Source: Arcobacter nitrofigilis DSM 7299 (GTDB lineage Bacteria > Campylobacterota > Campylobacteria > Campylobacterales > Arcobacteraceae). From it: 64,000 bases of DNA. The notes under the pieces are model-generated. The model did no database searches, was not told the origin of the DNA, and saw only the letters and a list, made by a program, of their open reading frames with translations. The position numbers were made by a program, and so were the translations under genes. Position 1 is the stretch's first letter. Every line of letters begins with the position of its first letter. The stretch is from positions 3,100,001 to 3,164,000 of the forward strand of contig NC_014166.1 in assembly GCF_000092245.1 (NCBI RefSeq), written 5' to 3'. Below are positions 9,374 to 16,786 of the stretch, one piece after another.

Positions 9374-9739
9374 TTAATCCATATCCCTAAGTTCTAGAAT
9401 TTTTGTCTCTAACCCTTCTAGTTCATTAGAACAAATATCAAAAACTGTTTCAGCATCAATATCTACATAATGATGAGATATAAAATCTCTAGTTTTTATA
9501 ATTCTGCTCCAATAACCTTTATCTGCTACTTTTAAAAGTAGCTTCTCTTCTCTTTTATTAAGATTTTTTAGTGTCTCTCCAATAGCTTGTATTCTCATTG
9601 AAATAGCATCTAATTTATCAAGTCCATCATCTGAATTCAAAAAGTCATCACTTGATTTAATATTTTTAAATCTTCTATTTATAAGGCTAATACTTTCTAA
9701 AATAAAATTAATAAGTTCAATAGTTGTTGCTTTATTCAT
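9374..9739 (-). CDS. hepT: HepT-like RNase toxin (DUF86)
   Basis: The protein has 121 residues when started at ATG 9739 (AAGAAG upstream); a longer frame from 9778 would lie inside the partner gene. It is an all-helical DUF86/HepT protein with the RX4HXY ribonuclease motif as R84-DFIS-H89-H-Y91, the tyrosine being the known AMPylation target in HepT. The start overlaps the end of the nucleotidyltransferase gene by 8 bp, the classical antitoxin-first order. It probably acts as a cytoplasmic RNA-cleaving toxin neutralised by its partner. All motif residues are intact. Confidence 0.88.
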   Translation of the reverse strand: MNKATTIELINFILESISLINRRFKNIKSSDDFLNSDDGLDKLDAISMRIQAIGETLKNLNKREEKLLLKVADKGYWSRIIKTRDFISHHYVDIDAETVFDICSNELEGLETKILELRDMD

Positions 9740-10022
9740 AGATAACTTCTTTTTGGATTTCATCAAAAATAGCACCATTGCTTCTTTTGTGTTTGTGCAT
9801 CAAATCTATTTTTTTATTATAAAGTTCTTCCAAAAACACCCATAAACCTGAAATGTTTTTAAATGTTTTATTTTTAAATTCTACATAAATATCAATATCA
9901 CTATTTTCAGTTTGCATATCTTTTACATAACTTCCAAATAGTCCAATTTTATCAACTTCAAAAGTATTTTGTATGTAATCTTTTTTCTCCGAAAGTTTTT
10001 CTAAGATATCTTTTTTTGTCAT
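9732..10022 (-). CDS. mntA: MntA-like minimal nucleotidyltransferase antitoxin
   Basis: This 96-residue minimal nucleotidyltransferase has a perfect GSX10DXD signature: G30-S31, then ten residues to D42-I-D44. In the type VII HepT/MntA system the enzyme transfers AMP groups to the toxin tyrosine and blocks it. ATG 10022 has AAAGGAAT upstream. It is first in a two-gene operon with hepT, overlapping by 8 bp. The pair sits next to a repeat-like intergenic element and a patch of unknown membrane genes, as is usual for such mobile modules. Confidence 0.88.
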   Translation of the reverse strand: MTKKDILEKLSEKKDYIQNTFEVDKIGLFGSYVKDMQTENSDIDIYVEFKNKTFKNISGLWVFLEELYNKKIDLMHKHKRSNGAIFDEIQKEVIYE

Positions 10023-10500
10023 TTAGATTCCTTTGATAATGGGTAAATGTTATTATAACAAAATCTTCTTATTAAATAAAATCATGAACGTATAGATATT
10101 GTAATTATTAACTTTGTTAGTTTTATGATTTAGGTTATTTTTTGTGACGGGCTTTTGCTCTTGAAGACCTAAAGGTCTCCGCTTTTTCACTTTTTAGTGG
10201 TAAAAAGTAAAACAAAAAGCCACCAGCCGAGTTGTTAAAGGCAAAGCTCCCCTCACACTTCACTTTTTAAAGCTAGCCTGCAAAACTCGTCGAAAAAGTG
10301 CATTTAGCACTTTTCTCTCCTCAAACAGTTTCGGCTTTTTCCGCTTAAAAAAGCAAAGCACTCGGCTTTAACAAAGGCTGGGTTATTATAGTTTTAACTG
10401 AAATAAGAATTCATCCTCTGGGGTATGATTGTAATTTTAAAATAATTACTTTTAGATTTATTTCCATATAATTTATATAACTTTTATTACGAGGGAACAA
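10023..10500. other. Long intergenic region with a structured element
   Basis: This gene-free stretch of about 480 bases contains the mntA promoter on the left and the promoter of the next + strand gene on the right. In the centre is a block (10147-10382) that is visibly richer in G and C than its surroundings and full of inverted repeats; it is listed separately. I see no open reading frame with a ribosome site. Confidence 0.7.
10147..10382. repeat. Composite inverted-repeat element, possible nonautonomous mobile or structured RNA element
   Basis: The block contains nested palindromes. AGACC/GGTCT (10165-10178, loop TAAA) comes first. Next is GCTTTTT (10181-10187) / AAAAAGC (10214-10220), enclosing ACTTTTT / AAAAAGT. 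AAAGTGC / GCACTTT lies around 10295-10313, and GCTTTTT / AAAAAGC around 10334-10353. An imperfect outer pair joins 10223-10242 (CCAGCC...TTGTTAAA..GC) with 10364-10381 (GG.TTTAACAA..GGCTGG). Composition differs from the flanks. It has no coding potential that I can support. It may be a MITE-like repeat, a decayed insertion or a structured RNA. Confidence 0.55.
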
Positions 10501-11127
10501 ATGAGCAAATATGATAATTTTGCACGTAATGATATTTTTAAGAAAGATAGCCAAGGAAATAGTGTCTACTTTATGATGGGACAATTAAGCCCAGGAATTA
10601 TTGTAAATGATTCCATAACTCAAAATAAGCTTGTTGATTTAGAAGGTTATAAGTACTTTTTCTTACCCTTCCATAAAAACAAAAACTTTCTTAAATCTCG
10701 TGGTTTAATTATTCCACCAATTATCATACCTATACTAGTTTTTACATTTCTAGTATTAGTCATTTCTTCAATACTATTTCCCGAACTAAAAATAATAGAG
10801 ACAGATAAAGACTTTGGACTTATTATGTTTATCATGGGGTTCTCTTCATATATCATTATAGGATTGACATACTTAAGAAAAATCCAAAAGCTTCTCAAAG
10901 GTTTACCCCTAATTAGTAAAAAAGAAAAAAACTGGATATTTGATAAGGGAAGAACTTCCCAAAAAAATACCACTCAAGAAACAAATATCCATCCAAGTGC
11001 TCCAAAAGAAAAATTTAAATTTGAATTTCGTCATATTTTTTATACGATAACTTTTATTTGTATTGCTTTCCCATTAATCTTTTTTATTGGTTCTATATTT
11101 TACTCAATTCTTTTTGATTCAAAGTGA
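10501..11127 (+). CDS. Hypothetical membrane protein, 208 aa
   Basis: GAGGG precedes ATG 10501. The N-terminal ~65 residues are polar. Two membrane helices follow (about 68-92 and 103-125), then a charged loop rich in K, S and T, and a third helix at about 178-204 near the C-terminus. No known family is recognised. It converges with two other unknown membrane genes and lies between two inverted-repeat elements, which suggests accessory content. Confidence 0.6.
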   Translation: MSKYDNFARNDIFKKDSQGNSVYFMMGQLSPGIIVNDSITQNKLVDLEGYKYFFLPFHKNKNFLKSRGLIIPPIIIPILVFTFLVLVISSILFPELKIIETDKDFGLIMFIMGFSSYIIIGLTYLRKIQKLLKGLPLISKKEKNWIFDKGRTSQKNTTQETNIHPSAPKEKFKFEFRHIFYTITFICIAFPLIFFIGSIFYSILFDSK

Positions 11128-11145
11128 TATTAATAAATCTCTCTA

Positions 11146-11637
11146 CTATTGTAAACTTTTATTATACTTTTTAAACATAATTTTAGATGTCAAACCATAT
11201 ATAAAGTCAATGAGTAAAATAAAAGAAATAAATAATAGAATTTGTAAAAATATTACAAAGACTAGCCCTGTAATTGATGTTCCAGAATAATGAATAAACT
11301 CAAAAATAGTTCCAATATTTCCCGTGTATAAATATTTCTCTGGAAGGTCTGCAAATTGAATAAAAATAAAAGATAAAATCGATAATTTTATCTTCTCTCC
11401 ATCAGATGGAACTCTTTTGTAATCTTGAATAAACTTTGATACTACAATTATTATTGCAAAAACTATTAAAAGTAATTCTATTACTGCAGTAAATATTGCT
11501 ATTTTAGAAATAATTTCATAATCATAATCAAAATATGCTGCAGATTTATCTCTAATAAAAAGTAGCATGGTTAAAAATATTACATATACTATTGCAAATC
11601 TAAAAAAATATTTTAATAACTTAATATTCTCATTCAC
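11146..11637 (-). CDS. Hypothetical four-helix membrane protein, 163 aa
   Basis: Four hydrophobic segments (about residues 9-27, 42-65, 82-100 and 122-150) fill most of the protein, and no catalytic motif is visible. It starts two bases after the stop of the upstream 11639-11908 gene, so the pair is an operon. Codon use is AT-rich like its neighbours. The function is unknown. Confidence 0.6.
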   Translation of the reverse strand: MNENIKLLKYFFRFAIVYVIFLTMLLFIRDKSAAYFDYDYEIISKIAIFTAVIELLLIVFAIIIVVSKFIQDYKRVPSDGEKIKLSILSFIFIQFADLPEKYLYTGNIGTIFEFIHYSGTSITGLVFVIFLQILLFISFILLIDFIYGLTSKIMFKKYNKSLQ

Positions 11638-11638
11638 C

Positions 11639-11908
11639 TTATTCCTTTATTATAAAATAAAAAATACCTGCAATTATTGTGCCTAAAAATATAGTTATTT
11701 TCAAATCTTTTTTTTGTTCTACTGTCCAAGGGTTTTTATTTCTATGGAGAATCATTTGCTTAACTCCAAAATATAAACCTGTTAATAATATTAAACAAAA
11801 GACAAATAAAGCAAAAGGGTTTTCTAGCACTACTTTAAAATAAAAGATTATATGTATAACCATATCTGTAAACTGGTCTAAAAAATCTACTTTTCTTTCT
11901 ATTCTCAT
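11639..11908 (-). CDS. Hypothetical membrane protein, 89 aa
   Basis: ATG 11908 is chosen over an upstream ATG at 11938 because GAGGAA lies seven bases before it. The product has two membrane helices (about residues 20-45 and 66-85) separated by a basic loop. It is cotranscribed with the next membrane gene. It has no recognisable family. It may form a small membrane complex with its partner, which is inference from context only. Confidence 0.55.
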   Translation of the reverse strand: MRIERKVDFLDQFTDMVIHIIFYFKVVLENPFALFVFCLILLTGLYFGVKQMILHRNKNPWTVEQKKDLKITIFLGTIIAGIFYFIIKE

Positions 11909-11958
11909 AACGTATTCCTCATAACTAAAAATTCTCAAATAATCTCACAAAACTAAAA

Positions 11959-12072
11959 ATAGTAAATTTTGTTAAAGTTCAAGGCCAGAGGAGAAATTGG
12001 AATGGGAGCATACTAAAGTATGTGACTATTTCAATTTCGACGATAACGCCGAAATTTGACAAAAGTTACTAT
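11959..12072. repeat. 114-bp imperfect palindromic element
   Basis: The two halves of this segment pair along nearly their whole length. The outer arms are ATAGTAA-TTTTGT-AAA-TTC at 11959-11980 and its complement at 12051-12072. An inner stem GAAATTG / CAATTTC lies at 11992-11998 and 12032-12038, and the tip is CATAC-TAAA-GTATG. The end overlaps the last codons of the flavoprotein gene. It could act as a very long terminator-like hairpin for both flanking - strand genes, or it may be a REP/MITE-like repeat. It is too long and too regular for an ordinary terminator. Confidence 0.7.
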
Positions 12073-13298
12073 TTTATTGCTAGGCTACGCCCAGCTATGT
12101 AACCTGATGCCCACGCGAAGTGTAGATTATATCCACCCCTATTGCCCACTATATCTAAAACCTCTCCTACTAAATACAACCCTTCAATTTTCTTACTCTC
12201 AAAAGTTCTATTATCCACCTCATCAGTTCTCACTCCGCCGCCACTTGCTTCTGCGTGTTTGAAACCTTGGGTGTCTGTGATTTTAAATCTCCAGTTTGTG
12301 AGAGTATTTATTAGACTTCTTATTTGTTTGGCGTTTATATCTTTTGCTTTTGTCTCTTTATCTATGCCGTTTATTTGACATATTACAGGAGAGAGTTTAT
12401 TTGACACTATTCCTGTTAGTAGTAAGACTGCATTTGAGTTTGGTAGGGTTTTAAATAGGTTTTCTATTTGTCCTAGAAGTTCATTTCGGCTCATATTTGG
12501 GAAAAGGTTTATTGATAGTTGAACATCTTGGTAAAGGCTTAGAGGATATACTGCGTGTTGTGAAATATCTAGAATAGCAAATCCTGATAATCCGTATTTT
12601 GTAAAAAGTACGTCACCATATATTTCACACTCTTTTTTTCCATCAAGATATAAAGATACATTTGCCTCTTTTTTTACCCCTTGTATTCTTGAAGCTTGTT
12701 CAAAATCTGTATGAAGTCCTACAAGTGAGGGGTAAGTTAGGTTGTAGGTGTGTCCAAATTTTTGAGCTATATTCATACCCTCTTCTGTCGCGTTTAATTG
12801 TGGAGCGGCACCTAGACCTGAGCTAATTACTACTTTGTCATAATCTTTAAACTCTTTATCTTCACTTTTTACTGTGAATTTATTTTTTGTTTTTTCTATA
12901 TCTATTACTTTCGTCTCTAGAATTAGATTTACTCCTAGGTTTTCAAGTTCATTTTCTAATAGATTTACTACTGATTTTGCTTCATTTGATAGGGGATATA
13001 CTTTATTTGTCTCTTTTATATCAAGTAAGAGACCAATACTTTTACAAAATTTTTCAAAAGCTTTATAATCAAACTCTTTTAAGGCATAACTTGCAAAGTT
13101 TGGATTCTCTCCTATAAAGTTCTCTACTCCGGCTTGAGTATTTGAGATATTACATCTTCCATTTCCACTTGCTAGTATTTTTTTACCTATGGCATTGTTA
13201 TTATCGAAGAGGTCTATTTTTATATTTTTGTTTAATCTTTTGGCAGTGATGGCAGATATTATTCCTGCTGCTCCTGCTCCTATTATTGCTATTTTCAA
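12069..13298 (-). CDS. BaiN/HI0933-like NAD(P)/FAD-dependent oxidoreductase
   Basis: This 409-residue flavoprotein has the dinucleotide-binding motif GAGAAG (residues 7-12) at its start, 'GKKILASGNGRCNISN' (FAD contact) near residue 43, and the C-terminal 'GLYLVGEVLDIVGNRGGYNLHFAWASGYIAG' FAD-closing segment. This is the HI0933/YhiN/BaiN family, whose physiological substrate is unknown in most bacteria. The N-terminal methionine at 13298 is at the start of the Rossmann strand, so the start is fixed by the fold. Its last codons run into the long palindrome at 11959-12072. Confidence 0.85.
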   Translation of the reverse strand: MKIAIIGAGAAGIISAITAKRLNKNIKIDLFDNNNAIGKKILASGNGRCNISNTQAGVENFIGENPNFASYALKEFDYKAFEKFCKSIGLLLDIKETNKVYPLSNEAKSVVNLLENELENLGVNLILETKVIDIEKTKNKFTVKSEDKEFKDYDKVVISSGLGAAPQLNATEEGMNIAQKFGHTYNLTYPSLVGLHTDFEQASRIQGVKKEANVSLYLDGKKECEIYGDVLFTKYGLSGFAILDISQHAVYPLSLYQDVQLSINLFPNMSRNELLGQIENLFKTLPNSNAVLLLTGIVSNKLSPVICQINGIDKETKAKDINAKQIRSLINTLTNWRFKITDTQGFKHAEASGGGVRTDEVDNRTFESKKIEGLYLVGEVLDIVGNRGGYNLHFAWASGYIAGRSLAIK

Positions 13299-13410
13299 AG
13301 TATACCTTTATCTTTATGCTTTGGATTATACACTTTTTATGTTTTGAGTTTATTCAAGTAAAGGGCATAGTTCTTGCAATGGCTAATTTATAAATAAAAT
13401 AAGGAAGCTT

Positions 13411-14412
13411 ATGAATCCCCAAAGCGCTAAAAGAGCAATTGCACATTTATCTAAAAGAAAAGTTCCAATATTTTTGTGGGGACCTCCTGGTATTGGTAAG
13501 TCTTCAATCATAGCTCAAATTGCACGGGAAGCAAATATAGCCTGTATAGATTTACGTCTTTCTCTTCTTGACCCAACTGATTTAAGAGGAATACCTTTTT
13601 TTAACTCTAGTGATAACTCTGCTGTTTGGGCACCTGCCTCTTTTTTACCAGATGGAAAAGAAAAAGAGGGAATACTATTTTTAGATGAGTTAAATACTGC
13701 TGCTCCTATGGTACAAGCTTCTGCTTATCAGCTAATATTAGATAGAAAAATAGGTGAATATACTCTACCAGAGGGTTGGAGTATAGTAGCAGCTGGTAAT
13801 AGAGAAAGTGATAGGGGAGTTGTATTTCGTATGGCTAGCCCACTTGCAAATAGATTTGTTCACCTTGAAATGGAAGCTAATCCTGATGATTGGAAAACTT
13901 GGGCGATAAAAGCAAATATTCACCCTACAATTATTGCCTTTATTTCATATAGACCAGATGCCCTTTTTGCTTTTAATACTCAAAATGATGAAAAAGCTTT
14001 TGCTACTCCAAGAACTTGGGAATATGTAAATGAAATACTAATGTCCGAACCTGATGATGATTTACTTTTAACTATGATAAAAGGCTCTATTGGAGAAGAG
14101 TTAGCATCTTCTTTCTTAGGCTTTAAAAGTGTTGAAAAAGAGTTGCCTAGTATTGACGATATTTTAGAAGGTAAAACAACTGAAGCGCCAACAGATACCT
14201 CTGCTTTACATATTTTATGTACTGCACTTACTATTAGAATAGATGATGAAACCAGAGCAAAAGATATAAACAATCTCATCTTATACACTCTAAATCTTCC
14301 CGGAGAGTTTGCTGTAATGGTAATACAAGATTTAAGAGAGAGAAAAATTGAATTGGATTATCTAAGTAATTGGCCCCTTTGGATGAAAAAATTTAATAAT
14401 CTTCTACACTAA
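13411..14412 (+). CDS. MoxR-like AAA+ ATPase
   Basis: This 333-residue AAA+ protein has the Walker A GPPGIGKS (24-31), Walker B 'ILFLDELN' and a sensor segment 'VVAAGNRESDRG'. It is of the MoxR type, which usually works with a VWA-domain protein in metal insertion or complex assembly. The VWA protein follows two bases later. AAGGAAG precedes ATG 13411. The partner gene makes a MoxR/VWA chaperone pair likely; the client is unknown. Confidence 0.85.
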   Translation: MNPQSAKRAIAHLSKRKVPIFLWGPPGIGKSSIIAQIAREANIACIDLRLSLLDPTDLRGIPFFNSSDNSAVWAPASFLPDGKEKEGILFLDELNTAAPMVQASAYQLILDRKIGEYTLPEGWSIVAAGNRESDRGVVFRMASPLANRFVHLEMEANPDDWKTWAIKANIHPTIIAFISYRPDALFAFNTQNDEKAFATPRTWEYVNEILMSEPDDDLLLTMIKGSIGEELASSFLGFKSVEKELPSIDDILEGKTTEAPTDTSALHILCTALTIRIDDETRAKDINNLILYTLNLPGEFAVMVIQDLRERKIELDYLSNWPLWMKKFNNLLH

Positions 14413-14414
14413 TC

Positions 14415-15527
14415 ATGACTGCTGATACTCTATTAACAAAAGCAAAAAGTCAGCTTACTTCCAAATATCCCTACTTTGGAATGTTAGCATCAAGACTTAA
14501 ACATGAAAGCAATAGTGAAGTACGATTTTATGCAAGTAATGGAGTAATCTTTAAATATAATCCAGAGTTTATTGAGAAGTGTTCTATAGATGAACTCATC
14601 TTCATACTTACAAACTGTGTTATGCATCATATCTTAGCCCACAGTCAGCGAAAACTCAAAAGAAAAGGTTTCCTTTGGCAATTAGCAACGGATTATGCAA
14701 TAAATAATCTACTTAAAAAAAATGGTCTCAAGATTCCAAAAGGTGCCAACTTCAACAATGATTTTAGAAATATGTATGCAGAAGAGATATATGAAATACT
14801 AAAAGAGCAAAACAATCTTGAAGAAATAAGTAATAGTTTTAATGATGAGCAAGAAGAGGAAAAAAAGTTTGCAGATATTTCAAAAGTAGAAGGAGACTTA
14901 GATGAAAAAGATGAATCAGAGTGGGAATATGCAGACTCTTTAGCAAAAGAAGTGGCTTTGCGAAAAAGCAAAACTCCCTTAGGTTTAGAAAGACTTGCAA
15001 AAAAAGTAGTATTACGAAATGTGGATTGGAAATTTGAACTTTATAATGCCATAAATAGACATATGAGAAATAACTACGCCTTTATGCCACCAAATAAAAA
15101 ACATATCTATAGAGGTGTTGCCCTTCCCTCTCTTTCAAGTGATACTCTAAGTCTTGTAGTTGCCATTGATACATCTGGTTCAATCAATGATGAACTTTTA
15201 GGTGCTTTTTTAGATGAGTTTAAATCTATCATGCAAAGTTTTCCCTCTATTGCTATTGAGTTAATCATTGCAGATGCAAAGGTTCATGCCCATTATACTT
15301 TTCAAGGTGCAAGTGAAATTGACTTTGCTTTAAAAGGTGGAGGAGGAACCGATTATCGACCTACCTTTGAATTTATTGAAGCTAATTTACCTATGAGTTC
15401 TATGCTTTTATATTTTACAGATGGTGATGGTATTTTTCCTAGAATTCCACCTCCCTATGAAGTGATTTGGGCTCTATCCCAAAGAAAAAATAAAATACCT
15501 TTTGGAAGAGGTTTAGTTATTTTATAG
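14415..15527 (+). CDS. VWA-like domain protein with N-terminal DUF2201-type putative metallopeptidase domain
   Basis: This 370-residue protein has an N-terminal DUF2201-like domain (about 20-150) and a C-terminal VWA-like domain (about 235-365) with the metal-site motif DTSGS in 'VVAIDTSGSIND'. The region that usually carries HExxH reads N-C-V-M-H (the last being H71), followed by H72 and H76, so the first histidine and the glutamate appear lost. A highly acidic linker lies at about 140-175. The gene starts two bases after the MoxR-like ATPase stop and is surely cotranscribed. It probably acts as the adaptor that directs the ATPase to a client. Confidence 0.8.
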   Translation: MTADTLLTKAKSQLTSKYPYFGMLASRLKHESNSEVRFYASNGVIFKYNPEFIEKCSIDELIFILTNCVMHHILAHSQRKLKRKGFLWQLATDYAINNLLKKNGLKIPKGANFNNDFRNMYAEEIYEILKEQNNLEEISNSFNDEQEEEKKFADISKVEGDLDEKDESEWEYADSLAKEVALRKSKTPLGLERLAKKVVLRNVDWKFELYNAINRHMRNNYAFMPPNKKHIYRGVALPSLSSDTLSLVVAIDTSGSINDELLGAFLDEFKSIMQSFPSIAIELIIADAKVHAHYTFQGASEIDFALKGGGGTDYRPTFEFIEANLPMSSMLLYFTDGDGIFPRIPPPYEVIWALSQRKNKIPFGRGLVIL

Positions 15528-15541
15528 TTATAGCTATTGCT

Positions 15542-15584
15542 CTTAACTCAACTTTTTGTTAAGATTTTATTAATAAAATATGAT
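15542..15584 (+). promoter_or_regulatory. Promoter of the RND efflux operon with overlapping inverted repeat
   Basis: TTGTTA (15556-15561), 17 bases, then TATGAT (15579-15584) forms a good sigma-70 promoter. The inverted repeat CTTAAC (15542-15547) / GTTAAG (15558-15563) overlaps the -35 box and could be a repressor operator, or alternatively a weak terminator for the upstream operon. Confidence 0.5.
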
Positions 15585-15619
15585 AATATACACACAATAT
15601 AAAATAGAGGAATGAATTA

Positions 15620-16786
15620 TTGAATAATTACATCAAAAAAAGTTATTTTTTTATTAGTTTAATCGGAATAATCACTATTTTCAGTGCTTGTTCAGAACAA
15701 TCTGAAAAAAAAGCACCTCCAAAAAGATTAGCAGAAGTGGGAACGTATAAAGTAACTCAACAAGAAGTAACACTACAACAAAAACTTTCAGGAAGAACAG
15801 TTATTGCCTTGAATTCAGAAATTCGTCCTCAAATTGGAGGAATAATTGAACGTCGATTATTCAAAGAGGGTTCATTTGTAAAAAAAGGTGATGTTTTATA
15901 TAAAGTAGTCTCTTCAAGTTATGAAGCCACATACAACCAAGCCAAAGCCTCTTATGAAAATGTTTTAGCAAATGTAAAAGCCGCAAAACTAAAAGATGAA
16001 AGATACGAAGAGTTATTAAAAATCAATGGTGTTTCAAAACAAGAGTATGAAGATGCACATGTTGCCTATTTACAAGCATTGGCAAGTGTAGCAGAAAAAA
16101 AAGCAGCAATGCAAAGTGCAAAAATTGATTTAGAACATACCCAAATCAAGTCACCTATTTCTGGTCATATTGGAGTTTCAAGTGTAACAGAAGGTGCCCT
16201 TGTAACTGCCCAACAAACAACAGCACTTGCGAGTGTTAAATCACTTGATCCAATTTATGTAGACTTTACCCAATCAAGTGTACAAATGTTAAATTTGCGA
16301 AAACTCTTAAAACAAAAAGATATGAAAAAAGGAAATACAACTGTTAGTTTAAAACTTGAAGATGGTTCAATTTATGAAAATAAAGGAGAATTGAAACTTC
16401 AAGAATTATCAGTAGATGAATCAACTGGTTCTGTTACACTAAGAGCCCAATTTCCAAATCCAAAAAATATACTATTACCAGGAATGTATGTAAATGTTAT
16501 TTTAAATGAAGCTGTTAATTCAAAAGCTATTTTAGTACCACAACAAGGTATTACTTTTAATTCAAAAGGAAATGCAACTGCGATGGTAGTAAATAAAAAC
16601 AATGAAGTTGAAAAACGTGATGTTGTAACACAAAGAACTATCGATGATTTTTGGCTTATAAAAGAGGGATTTAAAGTGGGAGATCATTTAATCGTTGAAG
16701 GTCTAAACAAAATCAGAGTTGGTGATAAAGTCAAAGATATAGATGTATCATCAAAATTTAAATTTGACAACTCAAAAATAGACTAA
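15620..16786 (+). CDS. RND efflux periplasmic adaptor (membrane fusion lipoprotein)
   Basis: This 388-residue AcrA/MexA-family protein bridges the inner-membrane pump and the outer-membrane channel. It has a lipoprotein signal (FSAC, cysteine about residue 24), a barrel-sandwich segment 'RPQIGGIIERRLFKEGSFVKKGDVLYKV', a coiled hairpin (about 95-160), and a second lipoyl half 'LEHTQIKSPISGHIGVSSVTEGALV'. The start is TTG 15620, the only reasonable in-frame start, with AGAGGA about ten bases upstream. An out-of-frame ATG at 15612 opens a three-codon frame that stops across the TTG. It is the first gene of a three-gene efflux operon. Confidence 0.9.
   Translation: MNNYIKKSYFFISLIGIITIFSACSEQSEKKAPPKRLAEVGTYKVTQQEVTLQQKLSGRTVIALNSEIRPQIGGIIERRLFKEGSFVKKGDVLYKVVSSSYEATYNQAKASYENVLANVKAAKLKDERYEELLKINGVSKQEYEDAHVAYLQALASVAEKKAAMQSAKIDLEHTQIKSPISGHIGVSSVTEGALVTAQQTTALASVKSLDPIYVDFTQSSVQMLNLRKLLKQKDMKKGNTTVSLKLEDGSIYENKGELKLQELSVDESTGSVTLRAQFPNPKNILLPGMYVNVILNEAVNSKAILVPQQGITFNSKGNATAMVVNKNNEVEKRDVVTQRTIDDFWLIKEGFKVGDHLIVEGLNKIRVGDKVKDIDVSSKFKFDNSKID

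Noticed and set aside
9740-9778. Longer hepT start at 9778
   Set aside because: The added 13 residues lie inside mntA and precede a better ATG with a ribosome site that begins the family N-terminus.
12056-13117. Several + strand frames of 62-78 codons opposite the BaiN-like gene
   Set aside because: They lie wholly antisense to a well-conserved flavoprotein, lack start signals and have biased composition.
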